A DNA stretch of 64,000 nucleotides from Prostheceraeus crozeri (GCA_907163375.1 CAJQUW010009254.1:12501-76500), one strand, 5' to 3'; numbered from the stretch's first letter, positions 11,257 through 22,658 are shown. Notes: generated by a model not told the origin, from the letters alone. Translations and numbers: made by a program.

Positions 11257-12309
11257 TCATTGATGGTTTTGTAAGACATCCTCGCGATTAATTAGTCTAG
11301 GCATCAATCTGCCCATACGTCTGGAAGACCTTCCCATCTTATTTGCAGTGATGGCACTCATGTTTTGGGAGGCGAGTTGCAGTAAGGTCAAATTCCGCTG
11401 TTGTCCAGTGTAGTTGTGTAACTGCTCACGAATCTCAGCTACTTCTCTCTTGAAAGCCGCTTTCCACATGGAAAACGCGTTCTCTGCGATATTGAGAAAT
11501 GGAGAGTGGGGCGGTAAGTACCTAATAGAGTGTCCCTCTCGCAAACTGACGTCACGGGCTCTATTGTGGCACGGAGCATTATCCATGACGAATACACGAG
11601 GTCCAGCCCCAGACGCAACGGACGCTTCTTCCATCCAGGAGTTAAATCTCTCACAGGAGGTTCCGCCTTCGTAGAATTCATGATGGACGACACCTTCATT
11701 AGAGACCGCCAAGATGAGAGTAAAATTCCGCCCGCGCTGTCCATGAACAATCCTGACAGCTCGCTCTCCCCGTCTGGCACGACCTCGTGTGCGACTGATC
11801 CATAAATTAAAGCCGGATTCGTCCACAAAAATAAATGTTGGCGGATGGTTTGCGTTGATCGTGTGCAGATACCAGTTCGCATACTCGGCCCTTTCCACTT
11901 TGACGTCATGGCTATTGCGGTTGACTTGAACAGTCTCCATTTTCTTTAAGAAGATAAGACGATTTCTCAGACATGTGCTGATTGTTTGAATTGAGACAGA
12001 TGGCTTGTCCGGCATCCGCGCTTGTAGATCAGCTCTGATTTGGGCTAACGTGAATTCCGGTTGGGATTCAACAATCTCTACCACAGTATTTGCCATATCT
12101 TCGTCCATCTTTTGGTGTCGTCTTCCTCCTCTGGGACGCTCAATGACTCCTTCAAGTATATAGCGATGTACTATTGAATACGCAGTACCCCGTTTTACAC
12201 CGAGAACTCGAGCGGCTTCAATATAATCATCTCCGGCTTCGTGAGCCATAATGATTCTGCGTTTAACATCAGAAGGTATTCGCTGGCGCTCCATATTGAT
12301 ACCGCTCAC
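11257..12309 (-). CDS. Intact Tc1-like transposase
   Basis: 350-aa uninterrupted transposase of the Tc1/IS630 type. The order is an N-terminal HTH (RRIIMAHEAGDDYIEAARVLGVKRGTAYSI region, about residues 15-45), a GRRHQKM linker, a second HTH (LAQIRADLQAR), and the DDE domain with FVDESGFNLW, VMDNAPCH and LPPHSPFLNIAENAF. By my count 32 residues separate the second Asp from the Glu in AEN, slightly short of classic DD34E. Full-length start (MSGINMERQRIP) and end, and no stop or frameshift; one of two apparently complete transposase ORFs found outside the Harbingers. It is nested within the CAC-ended element and is younger than it. A relic of a similar family is at 34691-35390. Confidence 0.9.
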   Translation of the reverse strand: MSGINMERQRIPSDVKRRIIMAHEAGDDYIEAARVLGVKRGTAYSIVHRYILEGVIERPRGGRRHQKMDEDMANTVVEIVESQPEFTLAQIRADLQARMPDKPSVSIQTISTCLRNRLIFLKKMETVQVNRNSHDVKVERAEYANWYLHTINANHPPTFIFVDESGFNLWISRTRGRARRGERAVRIVHGQRGRNFTLILAVSNEGVVHHEFYEGGTSCERFNSWMEEASVASGAGPRVFVMDNAPCHNRARDVSLREGHSIRYLPPHSPFLNIAENAFSMWKAAFKREVAEIREQLHNYTGQQRNLTLLQLASQNMSAITANKMGRSSRRMGRLMPRLINREDVLQNHQ

Positions 12310-12650
12310 TAATCTGATAGAGACACAATTGAACTATTTTGCTGCAGTTTATTTATTGTTGTCGCTCTCAATTGTGAAATGACGTAATATTTTATCTTTT
12401 AACGTTTTAGAAATTAAAGTGCCGCTCTTGATTCGGTAGTTGCCGTTGTCGTGTAGGAAAACCTGTATTACGTGATCTGACCATAGATATATCGAAATTT
12501 TTAATTAAAGAATTGAAAGAAAGAGAATCACCTGGTATTGTTCAATTTCTATGGTTTACCGTTCATTTGGCTATGACATAACAGGATCGATGGCTATCAT
12601 AGAATCAATGTTTGTATCAGTATTAGACGCTTCTATTTGGTTGTTAATGC

Positions 12651-13602
12651 ACAGTCCGTTTCATAAAAAGTGGATCATCCTAAAATTTGACTAAATAAAA
12701 CATAAGTATGATACAGAAAGCATTTTTCATGTTATTTCATGTCCCTAATATATTTAAATGTCCTTATATAATCTGATAAGCTATGATACAGTAACGGTTC
12801 TTAAGAAGCTAATATTTTGTGGCCTTACCCTTATTGTCAATGACATTACCAATTCGTCTAGGCATTGATTCGATGATATCGTTGATTTTTGACTGATCTA
12901 ACTTTCTCCACTCTCTTTTTAACAGTGACGTAAGTTGTGATACGCCATCTGTATGTAGCAGTGAACGATGAACGTTACGTTTTAGAATACTCCATGCATC
13001 TTTTATGGGATTCAGATCAGGAGAACGAGCTGGCCAAGATAATGTCCTAAGCCCTAATTGAGACTTGCATAAGTTGACTCTACTACTCCTGTGACACGTA
13101 GCATTATCATCCATAAATAACCAAGTCGATGGATCACCAGGATGGAGCAATCAGGAGTGCTGCCAACACCACCGCAACGAAGTCAGGAAGCTATGGAACA
13201 TGAAGTCCAGTTAATCACATGTAGCAGTTACATTATTGTTGATGAATAATGGTGCTATACTGGCTCTGATTGAACGATTTTCTTTATTTTTGTTTTGCTT
13301 GATAGCTTTTGGCTTGTAGAACGACATATTACATAACAAAGGAAACAAATGTAATTTTATAAGAGTGAGGTATGATTTTGTATAACATTGCTAAATGAAG
13401 ATCAAATTATCTACTACTTTTTTTATCTATAACAGGAAAACAACTCAATATTCATGCTTGAAATTTCCAACAATGATATTAGTAAGCACAACTGACATAT
13501 CTTCCAAATTTCAGAGAAATTCGTTCAAGTTTGGCGGAGATGGACAAAGTTGAAGCTAAGGCGATGTTTAAGGGTGATCCATTTTTTATGAAACAATCTG
13601 TA
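12651..13602 (-). mobile_element. Deleted Tc1 element
   Basis: The left end (ACAGTCCGTTTCATAAAAAG) and the inverted right end (ACAGATTGTTTCATAAAAAA) match over 27 bases with four differences and both continue TGGATCA. It contains only a C-terminal transposase piece, so it is an internally deleted copy within the CAC-ended element. Confidence 0.75.
12809..13150 (-). pseudogene. C-terminal fragment of a Tc1 transposase
   Basis: 113 codons covering the second catalytic Asp (FMDDNATCHRS) and the third motif, SPDLNPIKDAW. In active Tc1 transposases the latter reads NPIExxW, so the catalytic Glu is replaced by Lys here. The HTH domains and first Asp are absent: upstream (13150-13230) the sequence no longer aligns. 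Non-functional remnant. Confidence 0.85.
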
Positions 13603-13650
13603 GTTGTAGGTGTAAATATATCTGGGAGTCCATGGTTACAGGTAGCATTT

Positions 13651-13925
13651 AGAGGTTCAAAACTATGATTTTTGGATACTTTGGGGGTGGTTTCCTATCT
13701 GTTTGTAATATATTTGATAGCTCTAGGAGGCTTGGATTTCAAGATATTGCGATTTTAAGATTTAAATGGCAGCCATTTTGAATTACTACGTCATATTCGA
13801 AAAGATACCGATGAAAAATTTTCTAATGTGTCTAGAAATATTGTTATTGGTCCAATAAATCAAAAAATACAATCAATTTTCCTGGGGCATTTTTTTCAAC
13901 CTAAACTTTGTTAAAATCTACCGTG
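13651..13925 (-). repeat. Right terminal inverted repeat arm
   Basis: Inverted partner of 8678-8936. Slightly longer because of a small insertion (ATATATTTGAT near 13708). Ends CTACCGTG followed by AGTA. The Tigger element starts 17 bases farther on. Confidence 0.9.
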
Positions 13926-15880
13926 AGTATCCATTACTGATACAGTCCCCGCCGCTTAATGTGTGCATGACCTCAAAACTCAGATTTGCACACATTAGGC
14001 GGCTAAATTGAAAACTCGAGTTACTCCATTAGAAAGGCTGTTATTCATTCGCATTTTCACAGAGTCTCAAAAAATCAGTTATTCTAGATTGAGAAGCACT
14101 CTTAAAAGTTGCTAGTTTGAGCACATCTTGCACTTTGTTCACAGCTTCTTCGCAATTTATTTCTGCCCAGCACTGTAGCTTCAGGAGCATCGCCACGGCT
14201 TCAGAATTTGAAATTGTTTCGATGTGTTGATCTTCTTCATCTGATTGGATCTGAAAGAACAAAGAAAATTTATCTAATCGGTCGATGGAACTGGTTAATC
14301 GAAGATAAACTGAACTTACTTCATCATTATTTAGTTGGTTCAAAAACTCCTCCAAATCCATTGTCGTCGCATGAATTTCTTCTCTCTCTTCTTCTCGGCT
14401 TGTGTTCGAGGTCATGTCGTTGCAGGAGTCAATGTCTTCGAGTTCTACCACCTCATCACTGAAGTCATTGGACCAACCAACGTGTTTCGCACAGTTTTGG
14501 ACATAGAAATTGACAACAATAAAACCTCTAGAATGGAAATTGAGCTTCATGCAATGCACAATAGCGGCACATAAATCGCACGCATTTTCACTTATATGCA
14601 CCTGCCAACGTCTGTATGATTGGGTTAGAATCAGTCACATGTGTAAATCGAAGCTTTTAATTGGTGGTTCATGCCCCAACTTAGTTCCCCCGGATGTGCC
14701 GTGACCTTGAGTCAATTTCCATTCTAGCCAACTTCAGATAAACAGTTTATTTCTATGGTTTTGGATGACGTTTGACGTTACGGCTTTCCATGCTTTCTGC
14801 ATTATCTCAATGGCTTGTCTCGCTGTAAAACCTGAGAGAAAATCTTTCCATGTTTTCTTTTCCTGGATGCAACGCATGGCAAGTTTGCTCAAATGAGATC
14901 GGTAATGAGACTTAAACGAATGAATAACGCCACCATCTAGTAGCTGAAGTCGACTTGTAACGTTTGGTGGCAAAAAGTAGAGTTCCACATTCGAGGGGAG
15001 TGAGGAAACCTTGTGAGACGTGGCATTGTCCACAATGAGAAGAACACGTCTTTCGCCCATTTCCTTCTTTATGCGTTCTGAAAAGAGGTAAGCCATTTCG
15101 AGAATAGCTCGCTAGTCATCCATGCGTTTCGATTGCTCTCCAAACTCAAAAGACCAAGTTTCGAATGGTCTTTAGGGAACGTTCTAGAATTTTTGCTTTT
15201 CCCGATTACGAATAGAGGAATCTTGACTGTGCCTTCCATGTTGCAACATAAGACAGCAGTCCAACGATGCTTCTGACATTTAACAGAATTTCTCGGATCG
15301 TCCTTTGTCACAAAGGTGCGATTGCTCTGAGCTTTGTAGTAAAGAGCAGTTTCGTCCATGTTAAATATCGCTACACTGGCATAGTTAGCTCTAATCAGAG
15401 GCCATGAATTCGAAAGCCAGTCGTCACAGACACTGCGATCTACAGCTTTAGATTCGCCATGGAGACACAGACTTTATGCCCTTTCTTTTCAGAGTTCTAA
15501 TAAGCCAACCATCAGTTGGATTAAATTCGTCTCCAGATGACTTGGCAATTTCAGTTGCTGCCACCATCAATCTCTCACGACCTAATGAGAAATTGCCATT
15601 GCGCCCCTGCTTGATGAACTCGACCAACTTTTTCGGAACCGATATCTCAACCAACCTCGGGAGCTTTTCCTGTCCGTTGTCGTTTTCGGCTACTGTTTGC
15701 ACCATCAACGAGGGCCCTGTGGATAAATGAACAGCTTTCAGAATAATGTCGCATCAAAATAAGATTTGGAAATTGCATACCTTTTGTTGCTATCCAAATT
15801 TTTTCTGCATTTGGTGACGGTGTTTCGGTGGACGCTAAATTTTGCTGCAATTTCCGCAATCGTCCCATCTGCTTCACCTA

Positions 15881-16772
15881 CCGTATTTACTCTAATAGAA
15901 CCCGGGGGGCTCTATTAATTCAGATCGCTCTGACCAGGGTTCTATTAGAGGCCCGGGTTCTATTGGAGGCACGGGTTCTATTTAATTACATTGAAAAATG
16001 ATCACTAAAAAATTAAAAATATGACATCAACCATAGAATTCGTTGAACCTACATAAAAATGCCGGCCTATTGTATGACAGTTTTTGCTGTTACTGCTCAG
16101 TATACCGTAGTCGAAGTCTTTTTTACATTCACTATGCTCATGGCATATTGAGTAGCGGATGAGGAGAGGATTATAAACGATCCATAAGCTAACCCGGTAA
16201 TTGTAATTTAGTCACAAAAAAATCAAAGACCCACTCGCTGTGCAAAGGAAGAACGGCTACCAGTTGGAAAAATCTCTATATTGGACTGTATATAAAAGTC
16301 TCTATATCTACCGGTATATTGAAAAGCAACTCGAGTCATTCGTCTTCATCTATAATCATCAGCTCGTCCTCTTCTTCGTGTTCTTCATCGATGTCAAGGT
16401 CAACTTCCACTTCGCACAAGCGCGAGAGGGCATCATGGCATGGATGCCCTGCCTTGAAGCATTCGATGAGGTCATCTTCGCTACCATCCAATATTCGCTT
16501 GTTTCCTTTACTTATCTCCCGTCAAATGAATTTTGTTACTGAAAAAATACTTTTTGGTTCACCTACAAGGTCAATACGATGCTACTGAGTCTCTACCCGG
16601 GTTCTATCAGAGACCCCAGCTTCTCTTAGAAGCCCGAGTTCTATTAATTCAGATTGCTCTGACCCGGGTTCTATTGGAGACCCGGGTTCTATTAATTCAG
16701 ATTGCTCTGACCCGGGTTTTATTGGAGACTCGGGTTCTATTAGAGGTCCGGGTTCTATTAGAGTAAATACGG
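15881..16772. mobile_element. 892-bp MITE with TA duplication and internal minisatellite
   Basis: Inverted ends CCGTATTTACTCTAATAGAA (left) and, read inward, CCGTATTTACTCTAATAGAA (right) are identical for at least 20 bases. TA flanks both sides (15879-15880, 16773-16774). The two flanks carry repeats of CCCGGGTTCTATT(A/G)GAGA; the right flank has several copies separated by TTAATTCAGATTGCTCTGA. A pogo-type transposase tail survives inside (16336-16515), so this is probably a deletion derivative of an autonomous pogo-like element. It broke the Tigger coding region. Confidence 0.85.
16336..16515 (-). pseudogene. C-terminal tail of a second pogo-like transposase
   Basis: The minus frame reads RILDGSEDDLIECFKAGHPC followed by HDALSRLCEVEVDLDIDEEHEEEDELMI-type acidic sequence and TGA at 16338-16336. 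The DGSED…C(F/L)K block followed by a very acidic end is characteristic of pogo/Tigger/jerky transposase tails. Everything N-terminal to it has been deleted. The opposite strand gives a spurious Ser-rich ORF. Confidence 0.55.
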
Positions 16773-16919
16773 TATGCTTATCCTTTTTATCAGGGATAAA
16801 TCTGCGCTGCATACTGTTAAAGCGACTTGAACAGTTACAGGGACGTGCCAGCAGGGGGGGCAGCGGGGGCAACTGCCCCCCTAAGATTTGGAGACCACTC
16901 ATTTTGCCCCCTCTAAAAA

Positions 16920-18448
16920 GTCTAGTTATATATACAGTAATAACTTATCATCTGAGCGTGAAGAGAAATTTGCTACATCTTTTGCTTACATTTCATCAAT
17001 TTTCAGTCCGAACTGAATGATTCTTTGTCTGCTTTAGCGAACGTGTTTCGCCTTCCTTTAGCTTTTACTGCAGGTCAATGAATTATTCAACACATCTGTG
17101 TTTATCATTAAACTTGCGAGAGAAACGATTTTGTAAGTGTCGGTGCATGTGGACGTCCTGTTGAGACTGCATCTGAAATTTGTGGGATACGATGCCCAGA
17201 GGCTGTTTAATCCATTAACTTGGACAAAGTCCATCAGGTGAATTTGATCCGTGCGTTGTGCACATTTCTTTCCATTTTCCAATCACAATATCTAAAAGCC
17301 GTATCTTTAACCTAATATCTATATTCACGCGTTCTTCATATCGAGATGGCGTGCGCTTTACGCCTTCACATGATTCTATTGATTGTCGCGTTGTCAAGTC
17401 GTCTCCTCCACTCGAGGCTGTGTGAGCGTGGTTGCTGCCTCTAACAATAGGATTCGATGCGATGTCCTCTGTAGACAGAGAAAGCCGCGCCAACACCCCA
17501 TCCAGCTCTATGATCATTCTACATGTGCGCTGCTGTACTAACAGTGAACAATCACATTTTTCCTCCCTGCAGTTCTGTTCTAATTTTTATACCTAGTAAG
17601 TATATGAGTGACGTGATGAAATAAAATGATGAATGCAATTACACTCAAGGTCGGTGATACAATATACGGTATGGAGTAACCTCCTCAGCGGCACCAGAGC
17701 CCTGTCGCTGCGTCGTTTCTGACAGCAGATTCGACTTACTTCGACGTGACAGTCCTCGCCACCGGGCCAACTTCCCGGGTGATTGTCTTTGGTGGGAAAG
17801 CGTTAGAGTAACGCTCAACGAAGCAGTCGAAGGAAGAAAAACTCATGGGCTTAGCTGTATCACCGATTAGGCCAATAGTTAGAATGTCCTGTAGATAAGT
17901 TGGCCACCTTAATAAATTAGTTTGACTCTTCCACCCCTACCTTGTTCGGATGACCTGTCTGGGGGTAGTGTTGAATACGACAACTTCGACAGTCGATGAA
18001 TCTAGCAGGCACCCTGATCGGCTAACCAACTGTGAAGGACCAGCCTGAGCGATGAGACGGAAGTTAAATGTTGTATTCAATTCGCCAGCAGCTCCGATCA
18101 TAAGATGGTGGTTCATCTTATCTTGGAGGTAGTTAGTTTAAGAATTAAGATCTTATTTATTCTACACGACACACAATAACACACATGTATTTGTCAGAGC
18201 CATATAATAGGTTACCATTAAGAACTGGAGAAAATACATAAGCATACAAAATCCTCTTACGTGGGAATGGCCGTTAATCAAACTGAGATTTATTAATCGA
18301 CATTGATAAATTCGAAATCGATTGATTGCTTCAAATAACAGCAATGAAAGAAAACTAACTCAGGACTCCTAAATGTAAATTAACTTGTCAAATGTCCCTG
18401 CAAACATCGAATTAGTATAAGTCAACTAGTTTTTATCCTGCTTTTTAG
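16920..18448. other. hAT-1 5' non-coding region
   Basis: 1.5 kb upstream of the transposase. A moderately GC-richer stretch (17680-18110) could hold the promoter. Minus-strand ORFs of 74 and 100 aa (17058-17517) show no recognisable domain. Confidence 0.4.
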
Positions 18449-21228
18449 ATGTCACGTGGTCCATCAAAATCGACTACATTGGATTCATGGTTGAAGCCGA
18501 AGAAGCCGGTTGAAACCCAAAATGTAGAAAACGAATCGCCAACTTCTCAAAAATCGCCCAGTACGGCAGATGTTTCGAGGGAGGATCGAACAGCAGATGT
18601 TCCAACAACCGCGGGATCAACATTCGCCACCCCCAGTGTTGTTCAGGATGAAGAGGCTTCTTCAAAACTGAGTGTACCTAAGGAACAGCACATACCTGCC
18701 AATGACTTCACATTTCCGAGAAGTCGTGGAAGGGCGTGTCAGTCAACATGGTTTAGGAAATACAAATGGCTGCATTACGATGTCGTTGAAGATAGCGTTC
18801 TGTGCTTCACGTGCGTTCAAGCGAGGAAATTTGATTGTCAACGGTCGGTCGAACGTGATTTGACTTTCGAATGTAAAGGTTTCAAAAACTGGAAGAAAGG
18901 CCCCGAGAAGTTTGAAACTCACGCTAAAAGTTCTCACCATCGACAAGCAGTAGAATTCATAATTCAAAGAAACCAGGGAACACCAGTATACGATCTGATC
19001 GTAAAACAATCGAGAGATCAGCAGGTACGGGCACGCACCGCTATGTTGACAGTGCTAAGCTCTGTACGATATTTGGCTCGAACAGGACAAGCACTACGCG
19101 GACTACACAACGATGATGGCAATTTTCGTGTACTTATAGAGGAAAGATGCGAAGAAGCTCCTGAATTGAAAGCGTGGTGTGAAAGAAGAAACAATTACCT
19201 GGATGGTAAAATTCAAAATGAAATTTTAGAGATAATGGCCCATAAGGTGCAACGATTGCTAGTATCCGATGTTAAGAAAAGTCCATTCTATGGAATAATT
19301 TGTGATGGAACTACTGATGTTGCGGGAAATGAGCAGTTGAGTCTTTGTATAAGATGGAATGATAGTCAAACGCTAGAAGTGAACGAGAGCTTCGTGGGAA
19401 TGTATCGGCCTCAAAGCGCTCGAGCTAATGACATATTTGAAGCCATTAAAGACATGCTCACACGACTCGGTTTAAGCATTGATAATCTTCGCGGTCATTG
19501 TTTCGATGGTGCTGCTAATATGTCAGGTCATTTGAATGGAGTGCAAAAGAAATTAAATGACATTCAGCCAAAGTCACTCTATGTTCATTGCAGCAATCAC
19601 TCGTTGGATTTAGCTCTACAAGAAATTACTCGACGTAGTGAGCTTATGTGTGACGCAATGATCCTTGTAAAGGAGGTAACTAATACTATCTTGGAGTCGA
19701 GCAAGAGACGTAGTGTCTACTCCAATGTCATTGTTGGTATTTCCGATGAGGATGTCAGCTTGCCTTGTTCCGGACTCCTTCCACTTTGTCCAACAAGGTG
19801 GGCAGTGCGAGTAAAAGCTGTAGATAGGTTTCTGAAAAACTATCAGCGAATACAGGAGACATTGAAAACTCTGACAGAAGATAGAGATGCTTTAAGAGAT
19901 GAACGAAAATCGTCGGTGAAATACTGTAAAAGGAAAATGCAGAAAACGAAAACACTTTTCTGTCTGAAAGCTGCAGTCAAGATACTAGGACCTTGCGAGC
20001 AACTGGCTCAGGCGTTGCAGAAACCAGGATATACGGCAATGGGAGCAAAATCTTCAGTCGACGTTTTACTACAGACTCTTTCCTCCATGCGGACTGACAT
20101 GGCCTTTCAGGACTTGTGGCATGAGACTGAGGTTGAAGCGGGTACACTTGGCTTGAAGATGGCTAAACCAAAACGACCACGAAAGATTCCACGAAGGTAA
20201 GGGCCGAAGAGTTGACAGATTGAAAATAAATCTCTGCTTTTAAACAGACACAGTTATAATTTATACTCTATCTAAGTATACAACATTAATCGTTTTAATT
20301 TACCAATTCAACTCAATGAAAATGTACTTTATTAAAATACTCCTTTATGGAAAACGTGTTTACCGTACGAGTTCATCGCACTATAAAACTTGAACGTTAA
20401 CCTAAGCGTAATCAATTTTCTTCCATTTTTAAATATGATATATTTGGATTTCAGAATCTGAATCAGATGTTGCTACCTCGAATATGACTTTAAGTTCGAA
20501 TATGATATATATTGTGACGCTTCTGAGATTTGATTTGTTAATTATTTGTTAATTATATAGTGTGCTCATGGTTCATCGTCTATACGACTGCACTGTATGT
20601 GTTATTTTCACATTTTTACAGGTTGGAACAGACCGATTCACCTTCCCCGATGGCTACCTTGACCTTCGAAGAAACGCTTCGTAAATGTTATTTCGAAGTT
20701 TTGGATAATGTGTGTGGAGAATTGGAGAGGAGGTTTTGCCAACCTTCGATGGAAAAGTTGGTGACCATAGAGACAATTGTGTCTGATTCAGTGACTGGCA
20801 ACCTACCATCTTCTACCAATTTAACAGATACCTTATTACAGTATGGAAGTGACTTTGACATTGAACAACTTTCAGCCCAGTTATTGTTATTACCCCGTAT
20901 CGTCAAAGATAAATCTGCGTCGGGCTTCTCTGTCATAAATGAACTGAAGTCTCAATCAGACACTGTTAAGGACCTTCTCGATCAGGTTGTACGTCTACTT
21001 CAATTACTTTCTGTTGTGCCCGCTTCAGCTGCATCAGCAGAGCGCTCTTTCAGTGCACTTCGAAGGGTGAAAACTTACTTGAGGTCTACTATGACCCAAA
21101 AGAGGCTAACACATTTGCTTTTGCTTCATGTCCATTCCCAACGCACATCCAAGATTTCATTAGGAGATGTGCTCAAGGAATTTATTTCGCGTTCCGCAGA
21201 ACGGCAATCTGTATTTGGTAATTTCTGA
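18449..21228 (+). CDS. Intact hAT transposase, ZMYM1/DUF4371-like, two exons
   Basis: Exon 1 is 18449-20196, donor AAG|GTAAGG; exon 2 is 20622-21228, acceptor TTTTTACAG|G. The split codon (AG/G) rejoins perfectly, giving 784 aa without a stop. The order is a low-complexity N-terminus (DSWLKPKK), a TTF-type zinc finger (WFRKYKWLHYD…VLCFTCVQA…HAKSSHHR), and a DUF4371-like hAT catalytic core with CDGTTDVAGNEQLS and HCFDGAANMSG (the two Asp). An insertion domain with CSNHSLDLAL and LPLCPTRW follows, then the C-terminal dimerisation block SAASAERSFSALRRVKTYLR, which includes the Glu. Length and motif order are those of autonomous hAT elements. With intact TIRs and TSD, the element may be active or recently so. 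Confidence 0.93.
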
Positions 21229-22330
21229 ATTACGTTTTAGAGTTTATAAGAAATAGTTGTACATGAATCAATGCGTTAAATCATTCAAACTGATAAAATT
21301 TGTCAACCAAGGACCGGAATTTTATGATATAGAAATTTGTAAAAAACAATCTTCCTTCTCAGATTTAGCGACAACCGAGTAACCGATGTATTATGAAAAT
21401 TATTCAGCTTTACTATCACTTGATAAATCATCATGATTCTACTTCTCAACAATGAGAAAGTTTTCTATTCGTAGTTTGCTACAAAAAATTTCAAAATGGA
21501 TTATAAACATTATAAACGAACCAAACCTTGGCCAATTTCTTTACATAAAATTCCGGTCATGGTCGGATCAGAGATTCTTTGTATGTAAGTTATAGTCGAT
21601 TCATAAGGTCAGAGCAAATGTACTCCAAATCCAGAACAGTGCAGTTTTGTACTACAAACATCAGATGCAATTCACAACAACATAGTGCAGCATTGGAAAA
21701 TGATACTTTACTTTTTTAATACGTAATTCTATAAACTAGTTTTAGGATTGTTTTATCATGTGATAAATTTAGTGGCAGCTTTTCAGTTTTCAGTCCTTCA
21801 AGATTAATTTGCATTACTTGATTAGTTCGCAATTCATTAAACTTCTGCTCCCTATTTTTCAAATTAGCATCAATAATCTATTCTTTTATAAATCTGTTAT
21901 ATAATATTAAATTCGATTATAAGCCAAAAGTTCTAAAAACCGAGCGATTCATAAAGAAATCAGAATATCCTAGTTTTGGAGTATTTTACACAAGTTCTGG
22001 AATTACTTATTGAATCGGCTATTACACTCGTCATACCTTCTGCATATTTTGAGAATATGCCATTTTCTTCGTCACTTTTGTTACTTTCTGAAGATGAGAA
22101 TTATTAACTTTCTCTAAAAAATATTGTTTTTACTGCATTACAAGTTATAAACTTCTGTATTCCATTCATGAAATTAAGCGAACGTTAACATAATGCTATT
22201 TATCAATCTATTCCACAAAAATCGATCATATTGCGTATATATCACGTATTATATGCATATTCGTAAGGTAATGTAGGAGTACGCGGGTATCCAATCTACT
22301 ATATATTGTATACGGTACGTGAGAGGCTGC
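21229..22330. other. hAT-1 3' non-coding region
   Basis: AT-rich trailer between the transposase stop and the right terminus; no further ORF. Confidence 0.7.
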
Positions 22331-22658
22331 CCCCCCAAAATTTTTTATGCTGGCACGTCCCTGAACAGTTACACTTCAGAATCACACGGTACGGAGAATG
22401 TGATAAACGGATAACGCCTTGCGATGAGTGAATCTCGGAGCACTGCATCATTAGAAACAACAGCCAATAACAAACGAGCAGAATATTCCCTAGTTAGAGG
22501 GTTGTTGAGACGCCAATCAATGATGTGACAGAAAACTGTGCACTTATTAACGGCGAGCATGGAAAACCGTGCACATTATACACGGCGCAGGTTCAATATG
22601 TTTAATCTGTCTCATGACCACAAATCTGTGTTTTGCACATAATAAGCGGCGGAGACTG

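Larger units (their letters stand above)
10981..12555 (-). mobile_element. Tc1-type element, approximate ends
   Basis: The pair ACCATAGAAATT (10981) and AATTTCTATGGT (12544-12555) forms short inverted ends around the intact transposase. A clean TA duplication is not seen, so boundaries are provisional. It lies inside the CAC-ended element. Confidence 0.4.
8678..13925 (-). mobile_element. CAC-ended transposon with RAG1/Transib-like transposase and ~260-bp TIRs
   Basis: The two arms, 8678-8936 and 13651-13925, are inverted copies of one another over about 260 bases with only scattered differences. Each terminus begins CACGGTAG(G/A)TTTTAACAAAG reading inward. The four bases AGTA flank both outer ends (8674-8677 and 13926-13929), an apparent target duplication. 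Between the arms lie a broken RAG1-like transposase (9153-10855, minus) and two Tc1-type insertions (about 10981-12555 and 12651-13602). Removing the Tc1 copies leaves roughly 2.8 kb, one gene plus TIRs. All known Transib and RAG-type termini start with CAC, and that fits; those families normally make 5-bp duplications, so the 4-bp repeat is a discrepancy. Family assignment is my inference. Confidence 0.6.
14041..16812 (-). pseudogene. Tigger/pogo transposase with introns, interrupted
   Basis: DDE_1/CENP-B-type transposase. The N-terminus (MQRRFIPDKK, ATG at 16812) is separated by the MITE from the Psq-like HTH (GEADGTIAEIAAKFSVHRNT, 15890-15790). That exon ends at a GTATGC donor, and a second exon follows CCACAG near 15719. 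The CENP-B HTH (15708-15448) reads ISVPKKLVEFIKQGRNGNFS. Catalytic motifs are FNMDETALYY (15359), LLIVDNATSH (about 15035) and LLDGGVIHSFKSHYR, with the third Asp in LLDGG. A C-terminal acidic domain (14601-14041) keeps a 69-base GT-AG intron, 14319-14251. Frameshifts lie near 15455 and 15090. Deleting the MITE in thought brings the two halves together but one base out of frame. Confidence 0.85.
16838..22363 (+). mobile_element. hAT-1, complete hAT transposon
   Basis: The ends are CAGGGACGTGCCAGCA and its exact inverse, and the 8-bp target duplication AACAGTTA is perfect on both sides (16830-16837 and 22364-22371). G-rich/C-rich subterminal tracts (GGGGGGGCAGCGGGGGCAAC and the CCCCCCC near 22330) also pair. 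The single spliced transposase gene is uninterrupted. Length 5526 bp, within the Tigger element. Confidence 0.95.
13943..22658 (-). mobile_element. Tigger/pogo element split by a MITE and a hAT
   Basis: The outer ends are inverted: left CAGTCCCCGCCGCTTAATGT, right (read inward) CAGTCTCCGCCGCTTATTAT, 25 bases with three differences. Each is flanked by the dinucleotide TA (13941-13942 and 22659-22660), the pogo/Tigger target duplication. After removing the nested MITE (15881-16772) and hAT-1 (16838-22363) the element is about 2.3 kb, the usual Tigger size, and carries the transposase on the minus strand. It inserted 17 bases outside the CAC-ended element. Confidence 0.9.

Noticed and set aside
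8674-13929. 5-bp target duplication for the CAC-ended element
   Set aside because: The adjacent five bases are CAGTA and AGTAT; only four (AGTA) directly repeat.
16319-16588. Ser-rich 89-aa plus-strand ORF
   Set aside because: It is the antisense of the acidic GAA/GAC-rich tail of a pogo transposase on the minus strand.
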